In this document: in pieces, positions 45,495-57,574 of the stretch
How positions within the stretch are numbered: the first letter of the stretch is position 1
Layout of the letters: every line of letters starts with the position of its first letter
Assembly: GCA_023053685.1 (NCBI GenBank)
Contig: JALIGW010000010.1
Span: forward strand, 7,664,596 to 7,728,595
Origin: Diadophis punctatus similis
Taxonomy: Eukaryota; Chordata; Lepidosauria; Squamata; Dipsadidae
Reading direction: 5' to 3'
Length of the DNA: 64,000 bases
Position numbers and translations under genes: made by a program
The notes under the pieces: generated by a model
The model's input: only the letters and a program-made list of their open reading frames with translations
The model's database searches: none
Told to the model about the DNA's origin: nothing

Positions 45495-46928
45495 GTAGGA
45501 AGAAAATAGCAATAAAGATAGTATTGTAATAGAAACTCCATTGTTCCAAGATGATAATCCTAAGAGGTATTTAGAGAATAATATAGGAAGAATCACCAGA
45601 AGATGTGGATTCATTAGATGAGGAAAGATCTCCGATAGGGGAGGTAAAATTAGAATTGAAAGATGAGGAAATTTCTACAAATAGTATTCCTTTGCCTAGA
45701 AGAGGGACTAGAGTAAGATGGTCACCTGATAGGTATCAAGCTAATGTTGCTTGTGAAATAAGCCTAGAACCTTCAAGTTATGATGGGATTACATTATATC
45801 CAGAAAAGGATCAGAAGGCTTGGAAAGAAGCAATGAGTAAGGAACTGAAGTCTTTAAAGGATCTAAATGTTTATGAGGATATTGTTTTACCACAAGGAGA
45901 GAAGGCTATTGGCTACAAATGGGTTTATAAATTAAAAACAGCCAGTGATGGCACTATAACCCATAAAGCGAGGCTTGTTGCTCAAGGATTTGGTCAGAGT
46001 ACGAAAGACTACGATGAGGTTTTCGCTCTGAGTCTTAAAGCTAGTACTTTCAGGGCAGCGTTAGTGTGGGCAGCTAGAAATAAAAGTGTTGTACATCATG
46101 TTGATGTAGAGACAGCTTATTTACATGCAAAGTTACAGCATGAAATATATATGAGAAAACCACCAGGATTAAATGACAATGGTAAAGGTTATTGGAAATT
46201 AAACAAGAGTTTATATGGATTAAAACAGGCTGGATATGAATGGAACCGATGCATTGTTAGTGAACTAGTAAAAATGGGATTTAATGCTGATTTAGCCGAT
46301 CCATGTTTGTTTAAGAAAGAAAAGGATGGTGAAATTACTTTATTGTTACTATTTACAGATATTGCAATTGTTGCTAAAACAGAAAATGTAGTAAAGGATA
46401 TTGTAGCTAAACTAAAAGAGAAATTTAGAATAAGATATTTGGGAGAAATAAAACATTATTTAGGGCTAGATATTACTAGAATTACAAGATTCAAGATATC
46501 ACAGGTTCAGAAAATAAATAGCTTATTAAAGCGTTATAATATGGATAATTGTAAAGCAGCCAAAACTCCTATGAGTACTGAGTTTCAGCATAGTGAGTTA
46601 ACTGATTCAAGGTTTGATAGAGACATATCTCAAGTATTAATTGGTAGCTTATCGTATCTGGCAAACTGGTCGAGACCAGATATCGCATATAGCGTAAATC
46701 AGTTGGCAAGGTATAACGCATAGCCTTGTGAAAGACACTGGAATGCAGCAAAGCGAGTGCTGAGATATTTAAAACAATGTATTATTCACTTTATCTAGAA
46801 CCAAGGTCAGAACTTGAATTAAAAGCATATGCAGATGCTAGTTTTGCAACAGACAGAGGTACACAAAAATCAACATCAGGAATTGTTATATTATTAGGAA
46901 ATATGTTGATTAGTTGGAGGTCAATAAG

Positions 46929-48309
46929 TTTAGTTTAGTTTAGTTTAATTAAATTTATATACCGCCCTTCTCCAGGGGACTCAGGGCGGTGAACAGTCAA
47001 GTAAAAAACACAATATAAACATTAAAATACATTTAAAAGAAAATATTCAATGTGGCCCTAATTTAATACAATTAAAATTTAGTAAAATCTTAAAATTTTA
47101 AAAACCCCAAAAACTTTTTCACGCCAGCCCGGCTTGATAAAAATAATACGTCTTGAGGGCACGGCGGAAGGTGGACAGGTCGTGAATGGTTCTTAAGTCT
47201 GGAGGGAGCTGATTCCAGAGGGTGGGTGCTCCCACAGAGAAGGCCCTCCCCCTGGGCGTCACCAGCCTACACTGCTTGGCTGATGGCACCCTGAGGAGGC
47301 CCTCTCTGTGGGAGCGCACTGGTCGATGGGAGGCAGTTTGTGGCAGCAGGCGGTCTCGGAGATACCTAGGTCCAATGCCATGGAGTGCTTTAAAGGTAGT
47401 AACAAGCACCTTGAAGCGCACCCGGTAGACCACCGGAAGCCAGTGCAGCTCGCGCAGGAGGGGTGTTATATGGGAGCGCCAATTAGCCCCCGAAACCACC
47501 CGCGCGGCTGCATTCTGGATCAGTTGGAGCCTCCGGGTGCTCTTCATGGGGAGCCCCATGTAGAGAGCATTACAGTAGTCCAGACGCGACGTGACCAGGG
47601 CATGGGTGACTGTGCACAGGGAATCCCGATCCAGAAAGGGCCGCAACTGGCGTATCAGGCGGACCTGATAAAAGGCCGCCCTGGTCACAGCTGTCAGATG
47701 GTCCTCTAAGGACAGCTGTGGATCCAGGAGGACACCCAGATTGCGAGCCCTTTCGGCGGGGGCTAGAGACTCGCCCCCGATAGTCAGAGATGGAATCATC
47801 TGACTATATCGAGACGCTGGGAACCACAGCCACTCCATCTTGGAAGGGTTGAGCCTGAGTCGGTTTCTCCCCATCCAGATCCGCACAGCTTCCAGGCACC
47901 GGGACATCACTTCAAGGGCATCATTGGGGTGGCCTGGGGTGGAAATGTACAGCTGTGTATCATCGGCGTACTGATGGTACTTCACCCCAAAGCCACGGAT
48001 GATCTCACCCAGCGGCTTCACATAGATGTTGAACAGAAGGGGCGAGAGAATCGACCCCTGGGGCACTCCATATGTAAGAGGCCTCGAGGACGACCTCTGC
48101 CCCCCTGCCAATACAAACTGCGACCGGTTGGAGAGAAAGGAGGAGAACCAACGAAAAACAGTGCCCCCTATCCCTAACTCTTCCAGCCGGTGCAGCATGA
48201 TACCATGGTCGATGGTATCAAAAGCCGCTGAGAGGTCTAATAGGACCAGGACAGAGGAACAACCCCTGTCCCGAGCCCTCCAGAGAACATCAGCCAATGC
48301 GACCAATGC
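46929..48309 (-). mobile_element. 5'-truncated CR1-like (YADDTQLY) LINE in Copia
   Basis: The CAATAAG duplication (46922-46928 and 48310-48316) bounds it. The tail is TTTAG/TTTAA repeats at the 46929 side, next to GGCGGT...CCGCCC sequence. Most of its length is the RT frame at 47119-48312. Confidence 0.9.
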
Positions 48310-48312
48310 CAA
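47119..48312 (-). CDS. CR1-like reverse transcriptase, C-terminal 397 codons
   Basis: Uninterrupted frame with LDLSAAFDTIDHGIMLHRL, GVPQGSILSPLLFNIYVKPL and YHQYADDTQLY, then the C-terminal SRLDYCNALYMGLP and WLPVVYRVRFK segments. The first ATG lies at the truncation edge. About 75-80% similar by eye to the frame at 14393-15946. No endonuclease, so inactive. Confidence 0.88.
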   Translation of the reverse strand: MALVALADVLWRARDRGCSSVLVLLDLSAAFDTIDHGIMLHRLEELGIGGTVFRWFSSFLSNRSQFVLAGGQRSSSRPLTYGVPQGSILSPLLFNIYVKPLGEIIRGFGVKYHQYADDTQLYISTPGHPNDALEVMSRCLEAVRIWMGRNRLRLNPSKMEWLWFPASRYSQMIPSLTIGGESLAPAERARNLGVLLDPQLSLEDHLTAVTRAAFYQVRLIRQLRPFLDRDSLCTVTHALVTSRLDYCNALYMGLPMKSTRRLQLIQNAAARVVSGANWRSHITPLLRELHWLPVVYRVRFKVLVTTFKALHGIGPRYLRDRLLPQTASHRPVRSHREGLLRVPSAKQCRLVTPRGRAFSVGAPTLWNQLPPDLRTIHDLSTFRRALKTYYFYQAGLA

Positions 48313-48692
48313 TAAGACAACAGCACATCAGTTTGTCTATGATGGAGGCTGAATTTTTGTGTTTATCTCTAATATGTACAGAGCTTATTTATTACAAACA
48401 ATTGTGTAAAAATATGGGAATTGTTGTAAATGAACCAATCAATGTATTTGAAGATAATCAAGCTGCAATTAATATGGCAACAAATATGGGTGTGAAAACG
48501 AGATCAAAGCATACAGATCTAAGATACCTTAATGTAAGACAATGTGTACAGAATAAAATGATTAAGTTAGAGTATTGTACCAGTGAATGTAATATGGCAG
48601 ATCATTTTACGAAGGCACAAAGTGCTATAAGACATAAAGAGAGTTCTGAAGGTTACAATCTAAGGATGTATAGTGTTATATATTAACAACCC

Positions 48693-48703
48693 GAAGGGGA
48701 GAA
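48693..48703 (+). promoter_or_regulatory. Copia polypurine tract
   Basis: GAAGGGGAGAA directly before the right LTR, the plus-strand primer site of an LTR retrotransposon. It confirms the LTR boundary at 48704. Confidence 0.75.
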
Positions 48704-49141
48704 TGTTAAAACTCTGTTCAAACAATTGGGTTTGCTAATATATGAACAAGCCACAAATCAATGTTTATCTGTGTATTGCTTTAAATGCATTGCAGACTGA
48801 TTACTCTAAAAGGAAGCAAGATAGCATGCTCAGGATGATGATTGATGATGATTGATGACTGTGCGATGTGTGTTCCGGAGTGCTGACTCTCTCTGCTGAT
48901 TATCTCTGCTGCTTCACTGTTGAGTAATTGACTTTGTGACTGTGTGAAATTACTGTAAAGAGCTGCTGTGACAAGAGTAACTATCTGTGATAGTGTAGAT
49001 TTGATTGTTAGCTGTAATCTTTGTTTGTTAGTTAAAACAAAGATAGGCAAGAAGAAGAATCTTCGCATTGACTGACTTACTGTGTATGACTTGGACTTCC
49101 TATTGAACTTTGCTACTACTTTAAGTAAACTATTTGTAAAT

Positions 49142-52100
49142 TTATTTATTTATTCGAAGTTCTTCTATGCCGCCCTACTCCCTCAGGACTCAGGGCGGCG
49201 TACAACATTTTAGGGAACATCAAATAAATTATTAAAAACAATTTTAAACAATTTTAAAAGAACATACACATCATATATACATGGGGGAGACGTGAGATGG
49301 AAGGTCGTCTCAGAATCACCCCGCCTGCAGGAAGAGCCATGTCTTAATGGCTTTTCGGAAGGCCAGCAGGGTGAGGATGATTCGGATCTCTGGGGGGAGT
49401 TGGTTCCAGAGAGCAGGGGCCCCTACAGAGAAGGCCCTCCACCTAAGCCCCGCCAGTCAGCACTGTTTGGCTGACGGGACCTGGAGGAGACCCACTCTGT
49501 GGGACCTGACCGGTCGAAGGGAAGTATGAGGTAGGATGCGGTCCCGGAGATAACCTGGTCCTAAGCCATGTAGGGCTTTAAAGTTGATGATCAGCACCTT
49601 GAATTGCACCCGGAGACCAATGGGCAGCCAATGCAGCTGGTGGAGTAGAGGTGTTACGTGGGTGTACCTTGAAACACCCACCACAGCATGCGCAGCTGCA
49701 TTTTGCACCAGTCGAAGTCTCTGAATACTCTTCAAGGGCAGCCCCATGTAGAGCGCATTGCAGTAGTCCAGTCGAGAGGTGACAAGGGCTTGAGTGACCG
49801 TGAGTAGAGCCTCCTTCTCCAAGTATGGTCACAATTGGTGCACCAGGCGAACCTGTGCAAAAGCCCCCCTAGCTACAGCTGCAAGGTGTTGGTCTAATTT
49901 TAGCTGTGGATCTAGGAGGACTCCCAAATTGCGAACCCGTTCTGAGGGAGTTAATTTTTCTCCCTCAAGAACCAAGGAGGGACAGTCGATATAGTCCTTC
50001 GGAGGCAATATCCAGAGCCACTCAGTCTTGTCGGGGTTGAGTCTGAGTCTGTTCCTCCCCATCCAGATCCTAACGTCATCCAGGCACTGGCACATCACAT
50101 CAACCACCTCCTTGAATTTAGATGGGGTGGTGATGTACAGCTGGGTGTCGTCAGCGTACTGTTGGAAACTCACCCCATGTCTACAGATGATCTCCCCCAG
50201 CGGTTTCATGTAAATGTTAAACAGGATGGGTGAGAGGACCGAACCCTGAGGCACCCAATAGGTCAGGGGCCTAGGAGACGACCTCTGCCCACCTGCCAAC
50301 ACCAACTGCATCCTGTCAGCGAGATAAGAGGAGAACCACCGCAAAACGGTGCCTCCCACTCCTAACTCGCCGAGACGATGCAGAAGGATACCATGGTCGA
50401 TGGTATCGAAAGCCGCTGAGAGGTCAAGTAGCACCAGGATGGAGGAATTACCCCCATCCCGGGCTCGCCAGAGATCATCCATCAGGGTGACCAAGGCAGT
50501 TTCTGTGCTGTAACTGCACCTGAAACCCGACTGATAGGAATCTAGATGATCAGTTTCCTCCAATAACCGAAGGAGCTGAGAAGCTACCACCTTCTCCACA
50601 ACTTTACCTATAAAAGGCAAGTTGGAGACTGGACGAAAGTTCTTCAAATCCGCTAGATCCAGGGAAGGCTTCTTGAGGAGGGGTCTCACCACCGCAACTT
50701 TTAACGGTTGCGGTACGGAACCCTCCCTCAAAGAAGCATTGACAACCGCCTGGATCCAGCCGCGTGCCACCTCTCTGCTGGCCGAGATCAACCAGGAGGG
50801 GCACGGATCCAATAAACAAGTGGCAGAACTCATAGCCCCCACAGCCTTGTCCACGTCATCAGGAGAAACAGGCTCAAACTCCTCCCACAATGCTGAACCA
50901 AGACTTGCCCCTGTCAATTCAATGGACTCTGCCCAGCTAGAGTCCAGGTTCGACCGAATCCGAGCGACTTTATCTGTCAGAAACTGCGAGTATTCCTCAG
51001 CTCTGCCTTGCAAGTGTTCCTCGCTCCCCCCTTTTGCAATCTCTGGGGCAGGGATCCTACGAGGGTGCAGATTTCGACGCATTATAATAGCCACTCCTCC
51101 CCCCCTTCCCTGGGGTCATGAATGGTGCTGCACTGAGAACCCGTCTGGGCATATCTCGGAGAGGGCTACTCCCCTCTCCTGGCCCAGCCAGGTCTCAGTT
51201 ATGCATACCAGGTCCGCCCCCTCCTCGGTGATTAAATCACGTATCACGGGGGCTTTGTTGACAATTGACCTGGCGTTTAGCAGCAGCATCCTGAGCCCAG
51301 GGCCCTGAAAACCCTGGTTGCCAGGTACTCGGGTTGAGCAAGATGGAACCACATCGGAGGGGCCAGAAAAAGGGATCGCTTGTACACAGCGAGGTCTCAT
51401 TCCCCGTGAGCGGCCCACCCCTCTGCTCCCGCCATACCTACCTCTCCCCATTATGACCGGGATGTTCCGGCTCTCCACCCCCCCAGAGAACCCCCTCCCC
51501 CCCTGGTCCCCCTCCCTTTCTGCAGGGCATCCATTCCATTCATACTGAACCAGGAGATAGAGTCAGGCGCCCCTCCGCTTCTGTTTCCACACTCAGCAGA
51601 GGGGGTCCGAGCCCCGGTCCCTGGCTCACTCATACTAACAACCATTCTTCCACAATCTACACAATTATTCCCTCAATCATAACCAAACACAAACATTCAA
51701 TCGTAATCAACAAGCACAAACACAGTCACACCACTTCCGGGGTTAAAATTTAAAAATAATTAAAATAATCAGTGCTAGCGCCAAAGGAGGTACATGTATA
51801 CAACCTCCAAGCCAATCGCAGTTAAGATAAAGTCTTAGTCCTTTCCACTCATCCCAAGGTCCCGTAATCTTTAGGCGCTTCCAGGATAGTCCGTGTTTGT
51901 CTGCTGTTCTCTCCTACAATGTTGATAATTATAGGGTTCAAACCTGCAGTGACATCTGGCAGCCCTCTTCTCCGCGCCTCCCCCAATGTGGCCAAAAACA
52001 GCCATGCAGCCAGGGCTGCGTCAGCCAAAAAAGGCCTCGCATCCACCACGGCAACAGTAATGATGTGAACACTCCCACGGAGACAACGCTGAGAATAGAG

Positions 52101-52900
52101 AAGAGAGGTAGTCCAGAGGAACGGCTGTAAAAGGCTCCGTTGTGTCTGCACTGGTGGCATTAATGCCCGATGTAAATCATCGCAATGATGGAAAATACAA
52201 ATACAGTCTTGACCCAGAGAGAGGGGGGTCTTCTGCGAGCTCTGCCGTTCCAATCGCCAGAGCAGCCGTTGCAAGAAGGCCGGTCGTGACAGACGCATCA
52301 AGTAGTAGTGATAGTCCTGCCAGAGAAGCATCTGACTAGCGGTCTTTAACAAATAGATGTCCTGGGGGGTCGCCTGGGGGGGTCTGCTCTGAATTCCGGA
52401 AGGGATGTTGGTGGGAGGTTAAACGCGGCAGCAGTAACAACGGCAGCAGGCAACGGCAAAAAAACAACAAGAGCCCCCAACAGCCTCGTTGAGAAGGAGC
52501 CTGGCATACGTTCTTTAATAGCCAGCCAGCTGATGTTGAATCCCTGCCCGAGAAAATGCCCGTCAGGCTGTAAAACATACCCGACATTTGTTCACCTTCC
52601 TGCGCTCTCGGGCAGCCTCCTCCCAGCGAATTCTTCATGCAGAGAGCTCTACGACACCGAAATCGCCATATTGAAACCAGCGGCGTCCTCCGAGCCCAAG
52701 GCTTTCTGCGTCCCCCAACCTTCCTAGTGGGCCGTTTATTTCGGCTCAGTATGTTAAGGAAATCCCCGTGATCTTCGGCTCTCACTGACCCGTCTGACAG
52801 GTAGAAAAAATTGGGTCGGGGTCCAAGGCTTCCCCAAAGAGTGGGTGAAAGGAGCGGAGGTCTGTTTTCTTCCAACCTCTTGCTCTTGGCTCCACCCCGG
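49142..52900 (-). mobile_element. Near full-length CR1-like (YADDTQLY) LINE in the Copia LTR
   Basis: The 3' tail (AAATAAATAAATT) is at the 49142 side. The 5' end is near 52900 inside CCGGGGTGGAGCC-type sequence, leaving about 1.4 kb of 5' UTR/ORF1-like sequence without a clear frame. The ORF2 start is visible, but most of the endonuclease is deleted. AAAT at both borders may be a short target duplication. It is the longest copy of this lineage here. Confidence 0.85.
49457..51478 (-). pseudogene. CR1-like ORF2 with internal endonuclease deletion
   Basis: 51116-51478 encodes a Gly/Arg-rich start and the endonuclease beginning LRMLLLNARSIVNKAPVIRD and LVCITETWLG. The remaining endonuclease core (GDFN, SDH) is absent. 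49829-51094 encodes KNFRPVSNLPFIGKVVEKVV, LDLSAAFDTIDH, GSVLSPILFNIYMKPL and FQQYADDTQLY. A shift near 49829 leads to the C-terminal frame 49457-49822 (SRLDYCNALYMGLPL). Confidence 0.88.
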
Positions 52901-55308
52901 AAATGCTAAACATATCTGTTTATTGACTGAATAGCATATCAAACTGCAGCACCACAACCACAATCACATTTCGCTGTGTAGGTGCTCAACAGCACAATAA
53001 CTCCTTAACATAGATGCAGTTCCATTGAGCACTACACGTTGAGTGCGGTTGGTTAGCCAGTTTTGAATCCATCTCGTGGTGCTGCTGTCTAGCCCACATT
53101 TTTCTACTTTTTCTAATAGTAGATTATGGTCTACTTTATCCAATGCCTTACTGAAGTCCAAGTAAATTATATCGACAGCATTCCTGTGGTCCACTAATTT
53201 TGTCACTTTGTCAAAGAATGCAATAAGGTTAGTCTGGCATGATCTGTTTTTGACAAACCCATGTTGGCTTTTGGTTATTACTTTCTTTGCTTCTAGGTGT
53301 TCATTGATTCGTTGCTTGATTATCTTTTCCAGAATCTTCCCTGGTATTGAGGTCAGGCTGATAGGTCTGTAGTTTCCTGGATCTATTTTTTTCCCTTTTT
53401 TGAAGATGGGAACTACATCAGCTCTTTTCCAGTCCTCTGGCAGTTCCCCGGTGCTCCAGGATCTTTGAAAGATATAATTCAGTGGTTCTGAGATCTCGTC
53501 TGCCAGTTCCTTCAGAAACTTGGGGTGTAATCCATCCGGTCCTGGTGATTTGAACTCATCTAGGGTAGACAGGTGTCCACTTACCATTTTCTTCCCTATT
53601 TTAACTTGTGTTCCTAATCTGTTTTTTGTGGTGCTGTTTTTGATAGGTTGGACTGTTTTTTCCCTTTGTGTAAAGAAAGATGCAAAAAACGAGTTAAGTA
53701 GCTCTGCTTTCTCCCTTTTGCTTGTCACCTTCTTGCCGCTTTCTCCCTGCAATGGACCAATTGTTTCCTTGACTTTTTTCTTGTTTTTAATATGTTGGAA
53801 GAAGTTTTTTTTGTTACTTTTTACTTTTGTCGCAAGCCTTTGTTCATTGTGAGCCTTAGCTTTCCTCACTTCTTCTTTACAGGCTCGAGCTATTTGCTGG
53901 TATTCTGCCTTAGTTATTTCCCCCCCTTTCCACTTTTTATACTTGTCCTTTTTGTCTTTCAATTTGTCAGAGTTCTTTGTGCAGCCATGCTGATTTCTTT
54001 TGAGACCTATTATTTTTCTTCTTCATTGGTATTGTGCTAGTTTGGGCTTTTATAATCTCACTTTTTAAAATTTCCCAAGCTTCTTGAGTTGTTTTCCCCT
54101 TGAGGATTCTCGTCCATGGAATCCTTCCCAAGTTCTCTCTAAGTTTATTGAAATTAGCTCTCTTGAAGTCTAAGACTCTAGTTTGACTTTGTTCTACTGC
54201 TTGTGTTTGCATAATGTTGAATTCCAATATTGCATGATCACTTGCCCCCAAGGTTCCTGTAACTTTAACACCTTCTATCATTTTGTCTCTGTTAGTGAGA
54301 ATTAAGTCCAATATGGCTGATCCCCTTGTTCCCTTCTCTACTTTTTGGGTAACAAAGTTGTCTGCTAGGTTTGTTAGGAACCTGTTGGCTCTTCCACTTG
54401 GTGCAGAGTTTGTCGCCCAGTTGATGTCAGGGTAGTTAAAATCCCCCATTACTATTGTGATGTGCTTCCTACATACCTTAGTTAGCTGACTAGCAAAAAG
54501 TTCGTCTACTTCCTCTGTTTGGTTGGGTGGCCTATAGTATAGACCACGGGTCGGAAATTGTGGCTCGTGAGCCACAAGCGGCTCTTTGGAACCTCTGCCA
54601 CGGCTCCCTGTCCCATTACTGACTGCCCCGCCCCTCGCCCTCCCTTCCCTTGCCTAGCCCAGGGGCTCTTCCTAGTTTCCAAGAGGACTACAGGGGAAGG
54701 AGGTCAAATGTCGCGTCCTCTGGCATCCGGAATGCTCCACACCGTTCCAAAACCCCCCGCCCACCCGTCTCTAGCCTTTGAAGGGAGAAGGAGGGCACCC
54801 GCTGGGGGTGGGGGCTGTAGAACAAGCTACAGGGCTCATCTCCCCATCTCACAAGGATTGGATGATTTGCTCACTCGCTCTAGCTGGGGAGGCGGGGGTT
54901 AAGCCAAGCGTCTGAACGCCTCCCCTGCAAGAAGGGAATCATCTCCCCGTCCGGAGCAGCCTCGCACACCAGAAGCATTGAGGAGGGGCAGCAGCGGCTG
55001 GTGTTGGCAGAGCCCCCTGCCTCCACCTGCCCTCGCGCGCCAGGATTTTCCTTGTGGCACGCAGATTCCGCCTCCCCCCAGCCCGAATCGTGCGTGCGCC
55101 TCATACCCCTACCCCAGCTGCACCTGAGGAGAGGAGGGAAAGACAAGCAGAGCCCCCCTCCTTTCCACGCAAAGCCCCTTAAAGCAGAGAAGAAGCCCGG
55201 CCGGATAGCTAGATAGCTATCGATGGAGAGATAGAGAGATAAAGAGATGGAAAGGAAGAGATGAGAGGGAGATGAGAGGGGGAGGGGGAGAGAGAGAGAA
55301 GATAGAGT

Positions 55309-55310
55309 AG

Positions 55311-55384
<74 letters not shown>
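55309..55384. repeat. (GATA)n microsatellite, Bkm type
   Basis: About 18-19 uninterrupted GATA units after a G/A-rich stretch. GATA arrays of this kind (Bkm) were first described in snakes. The IYLS-repeat frames over it are artefacts. Confidence 0.95.
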
Positions 55385-55385
<1 letters not shown>

Positions 55386-55807
55386 GATATTCTCTTTGAA
55401 AATAAACACACCCATGTCCTCATTTGAAACACTCCCATTTCGTACTGAAATCTGTGCAGGGAACATTTCTCTTTCTTGCTGGCTCCAGAGAGCACACAGA
55501 CAGCCGATCATGTCTCTTTATACGTCCACGGCCGCCTCCTTCTGCGCGAGCAAAGAGACACTCAGAAGTCTTTTGGGGTGACTTTGTCCTCTTTCTCTTT
55601 GCACAAATCCCCCCCCAAATTTGATCTGGCCTTGGTCCACAGGAGCGAGTGCGAATTCCAATATCTCAGTATTCCAATATCTCGGGTTGCTACAAAGAAG
55701 AGGGAGTCAACCTATTCTCCAAAGTACCAGGAGAAGAAGCAACAGAGGCTAACATTCCCTCCCTCCGCTCGTAATGCCCACAGGAGCAAAAAGCACAGGC
55801 ACGCCGC

Positions 55808-55832
55808 TTTGCATGCTGGGAAACGTAGTCCA
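55808..55832 (-). promoter_or_regulatory. Possible ZNF143-type promoter motif
   Basis: The minus strand reads GGACTACGTTTCCCAGCATG, close to the ZNF143/SBS consensus ACTACAATTCCCAGAATGC found in vertebrate core promoters. It sits within a hAT, so it may come from captured host promoter DNA. There is no flanking coding exon to support this. Confidence 0.35.
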
Positions 55833-57574
55833 AGCTTAGTTTGGGACTGGGAGGCTTGCTCCGTGCTCAGCGTTCACTCTGCTTGGTGACAAAGGCACCA
55901 CTCGCAAAGAAAAGATGAAATAAAGCAAGGGGCTGTGGCGTGGGGAGCATGCATGAAGTTTGCATCGAAGTGATTCCCATTTCCTGAGTCCAAACCTCCT
56001 CTTTTAATAAGCTGCAGGAGAGTTTTAGTTTCGGGGCTACGCTGCATTGCGTTGAAAAGGAAATCCCTAATGTCTATGGAGATTTTCAGTCATCCAGGTT
56101 ATGGTTGGCCCAAAACTGCTTTTCCAAAAGGCAACAGGACTTTCTTGGATTTTCTTTGAAAATGTTTTAAAAACATTTCACTTTCATCCAAGAAGCTTCT
56201 TCAGTTGAAAAGAGGAGGGAGGGAGTGAAGGAAGGAAGGAACTTTGGGAATTGCTGGCGGTTTTGATCCTTTGGATCCGTCTGCAGCCAGATATCTTCCA
56301 ATTCATTTGGAAGATTTTCTGCTTGTTCAAAAGTGGCACTTGCTAGAGATCAGGAAATCTACTGCCAGGAAATAGTGGGAGGATTTTGCTTTATTCTGAT
56401 GTTTCTCTGATTAACTCTCGCCCTGATAGCTTTATGCTACATCTGAGCTCAATCCATCAATGTTTGTCAGAAACAAGGCAAGGCTTGATTTTAAATCTAT
56501 ACTGGGAGGGGGCTCACAGGGTGAGGGCAACCTGTGTAGAACTGGGCTGCTAAGGGACATGGGTGTTTTGTAACAGTGAGAAGCATAATGAAATGCCCAC
56601 AATTTGGCTTGCAAATTGAATTTTGCAGAGGCACCTCTGCTGACAGTCCAGTGACTGAGATCAAATATCCTGCAAGGCCAAATCACAGCTGGCCTGATTA
56701 AAATGAGATCGCACTGATGCTGTTACCTAGTTGGATAATTAAACGGCTGCAAGAAAACAAACTTTAGAGAGCACCAAGGACCGCTCAGAGAAGAGAGAAA
56801 GATGCATCTTAATCACTGTATTTATTTTAAACACCATTTAAAACAATGGTTTAAAACTTATTTTTTGGATATTTGTTTCATTAACTGCAGTGGACTTTCC
56901 AAATTGAAACACCGGTTTCAGTATATTACAATATTACTGAATTAGCAAAACACACATCAAAACTGCTTTGTGACGCACTTCATATCTGAACTGCATGCCC
57001 AAGAAAGATCAATGTTTGTAATGTTATCTGTCAGAGGGGAAGAGAGAGACAGAGATACAGAGAGATTCAGAGAGAGGGGGAGAGAGGGAGATAGAGAGGG
57101 TGGGAGAGAGAGACAGAGAGAGGGAGAGACAGAGAGAGGGAGGATATAGAGAGGGAAAGGGGGAGAATGCCATAGAGAGATGGAGAGGGGGGGAGAGAGG
57201 AGGAGATACAGAAAGAGGGGGAAGATAGGGAGAGGGGGAGAGAGAGATACAGAGACAGAGGGGGAGAGAGATACAGAGAGAAAGGTTTTGTGGTTCCCAG
57301 TTCTCTGCCCTAATGACCGGCTGGGTAGGCGTGGCTAGGGGGTCATGTGACTGGGTGGGAGTGAGTGATGTTGAGTTGGCCACGCCCACCCAGGTTTTGT
57401 GGCTCCCGGTGTTTTTTTTTCTGTGGGAAACGGGTCCAACTGGCTCTTTGAGTGCTTAAGTTTGCCGACCCCTGGTATAGACCTATGGTGATGTCATTTC
57501 CCCCCTTTAACGTTGACCCAAATGCATTCAAGATAATTTTCATTATTGTTGTGCTCTATTTCTGTAGAGATGTA

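Larger units (their letters stand above)
45605..48686 (+). pseudogene. Copia reverse transcriptase and RNase H, split by a LINE
   Basis: RT at 45605-46723: WKEAMSKELKSLKDLNVYED, AIGYKWVYKLKTASDGT, HHVDVETAYLHAKLQ and KSLYGLKQAGYEWN. The catalytic LYVDD is replaced by LLFTDIAIV, so RT is dead. RNase H starts at about 46790 (KAYADASFATDRG), is cut by the LINE at 46929-48309 and resumes at 48317 (QQHISLSMMEAEF, INVFEDNQAAINMA, SKHTDLRYLNVR), ending at TAA near 48686. Confidence 0.88.
43013..53015 (+). mobile_element. Ty1/Copia retrotransposon with both LTRs
   Basis: Left LTR 43018-43567 (550 bp) and right LTR 48704-49141 plus 52901-53010 both run from TGTT to TTAACA and are roughly 95% identical by eye. 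The flanking pentamers GAGAT and TAGAT suggest a 5-bp duplication with one change. The internal region encodes gag, protease, integrase, RT and RNase H in the Copia order (integrase before RT). Two CR1-like LINEs interrupt it (46929-48309 in RNase H, 49142-52900 in the right LTR). A primer site and a polypurine tract are visible. Confidence 0.93.
54545..57474. mobile_element. Large hAT transposon without transposase
   Basis: The right end reads TTTGCCGACCCCTG and the left CACGGGTCGGAAATT, with sub-terminal GGCTCTTTG blocks. The 8-bp duplication GTATAGAC is perfect (54537-54544 and 57475-57482). The interior holds a GATA microsatellite (55309-55384), a possible promoter motif (55808-55832), a dispersed-repeat segment (about 56073-56220, with CATCCAAGAAGCTTCTTCAG) and a GAGA-rich tract (57035-57285). 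No transposase. Its insertion splits the CR1 endonuclease at GLY|YRPPNQ. Confidence 0.9.

Noticed and set aside
55209..55511. Frames with IYLS repeats
   Set aside because: Direct translation of the GATA microsatellite.
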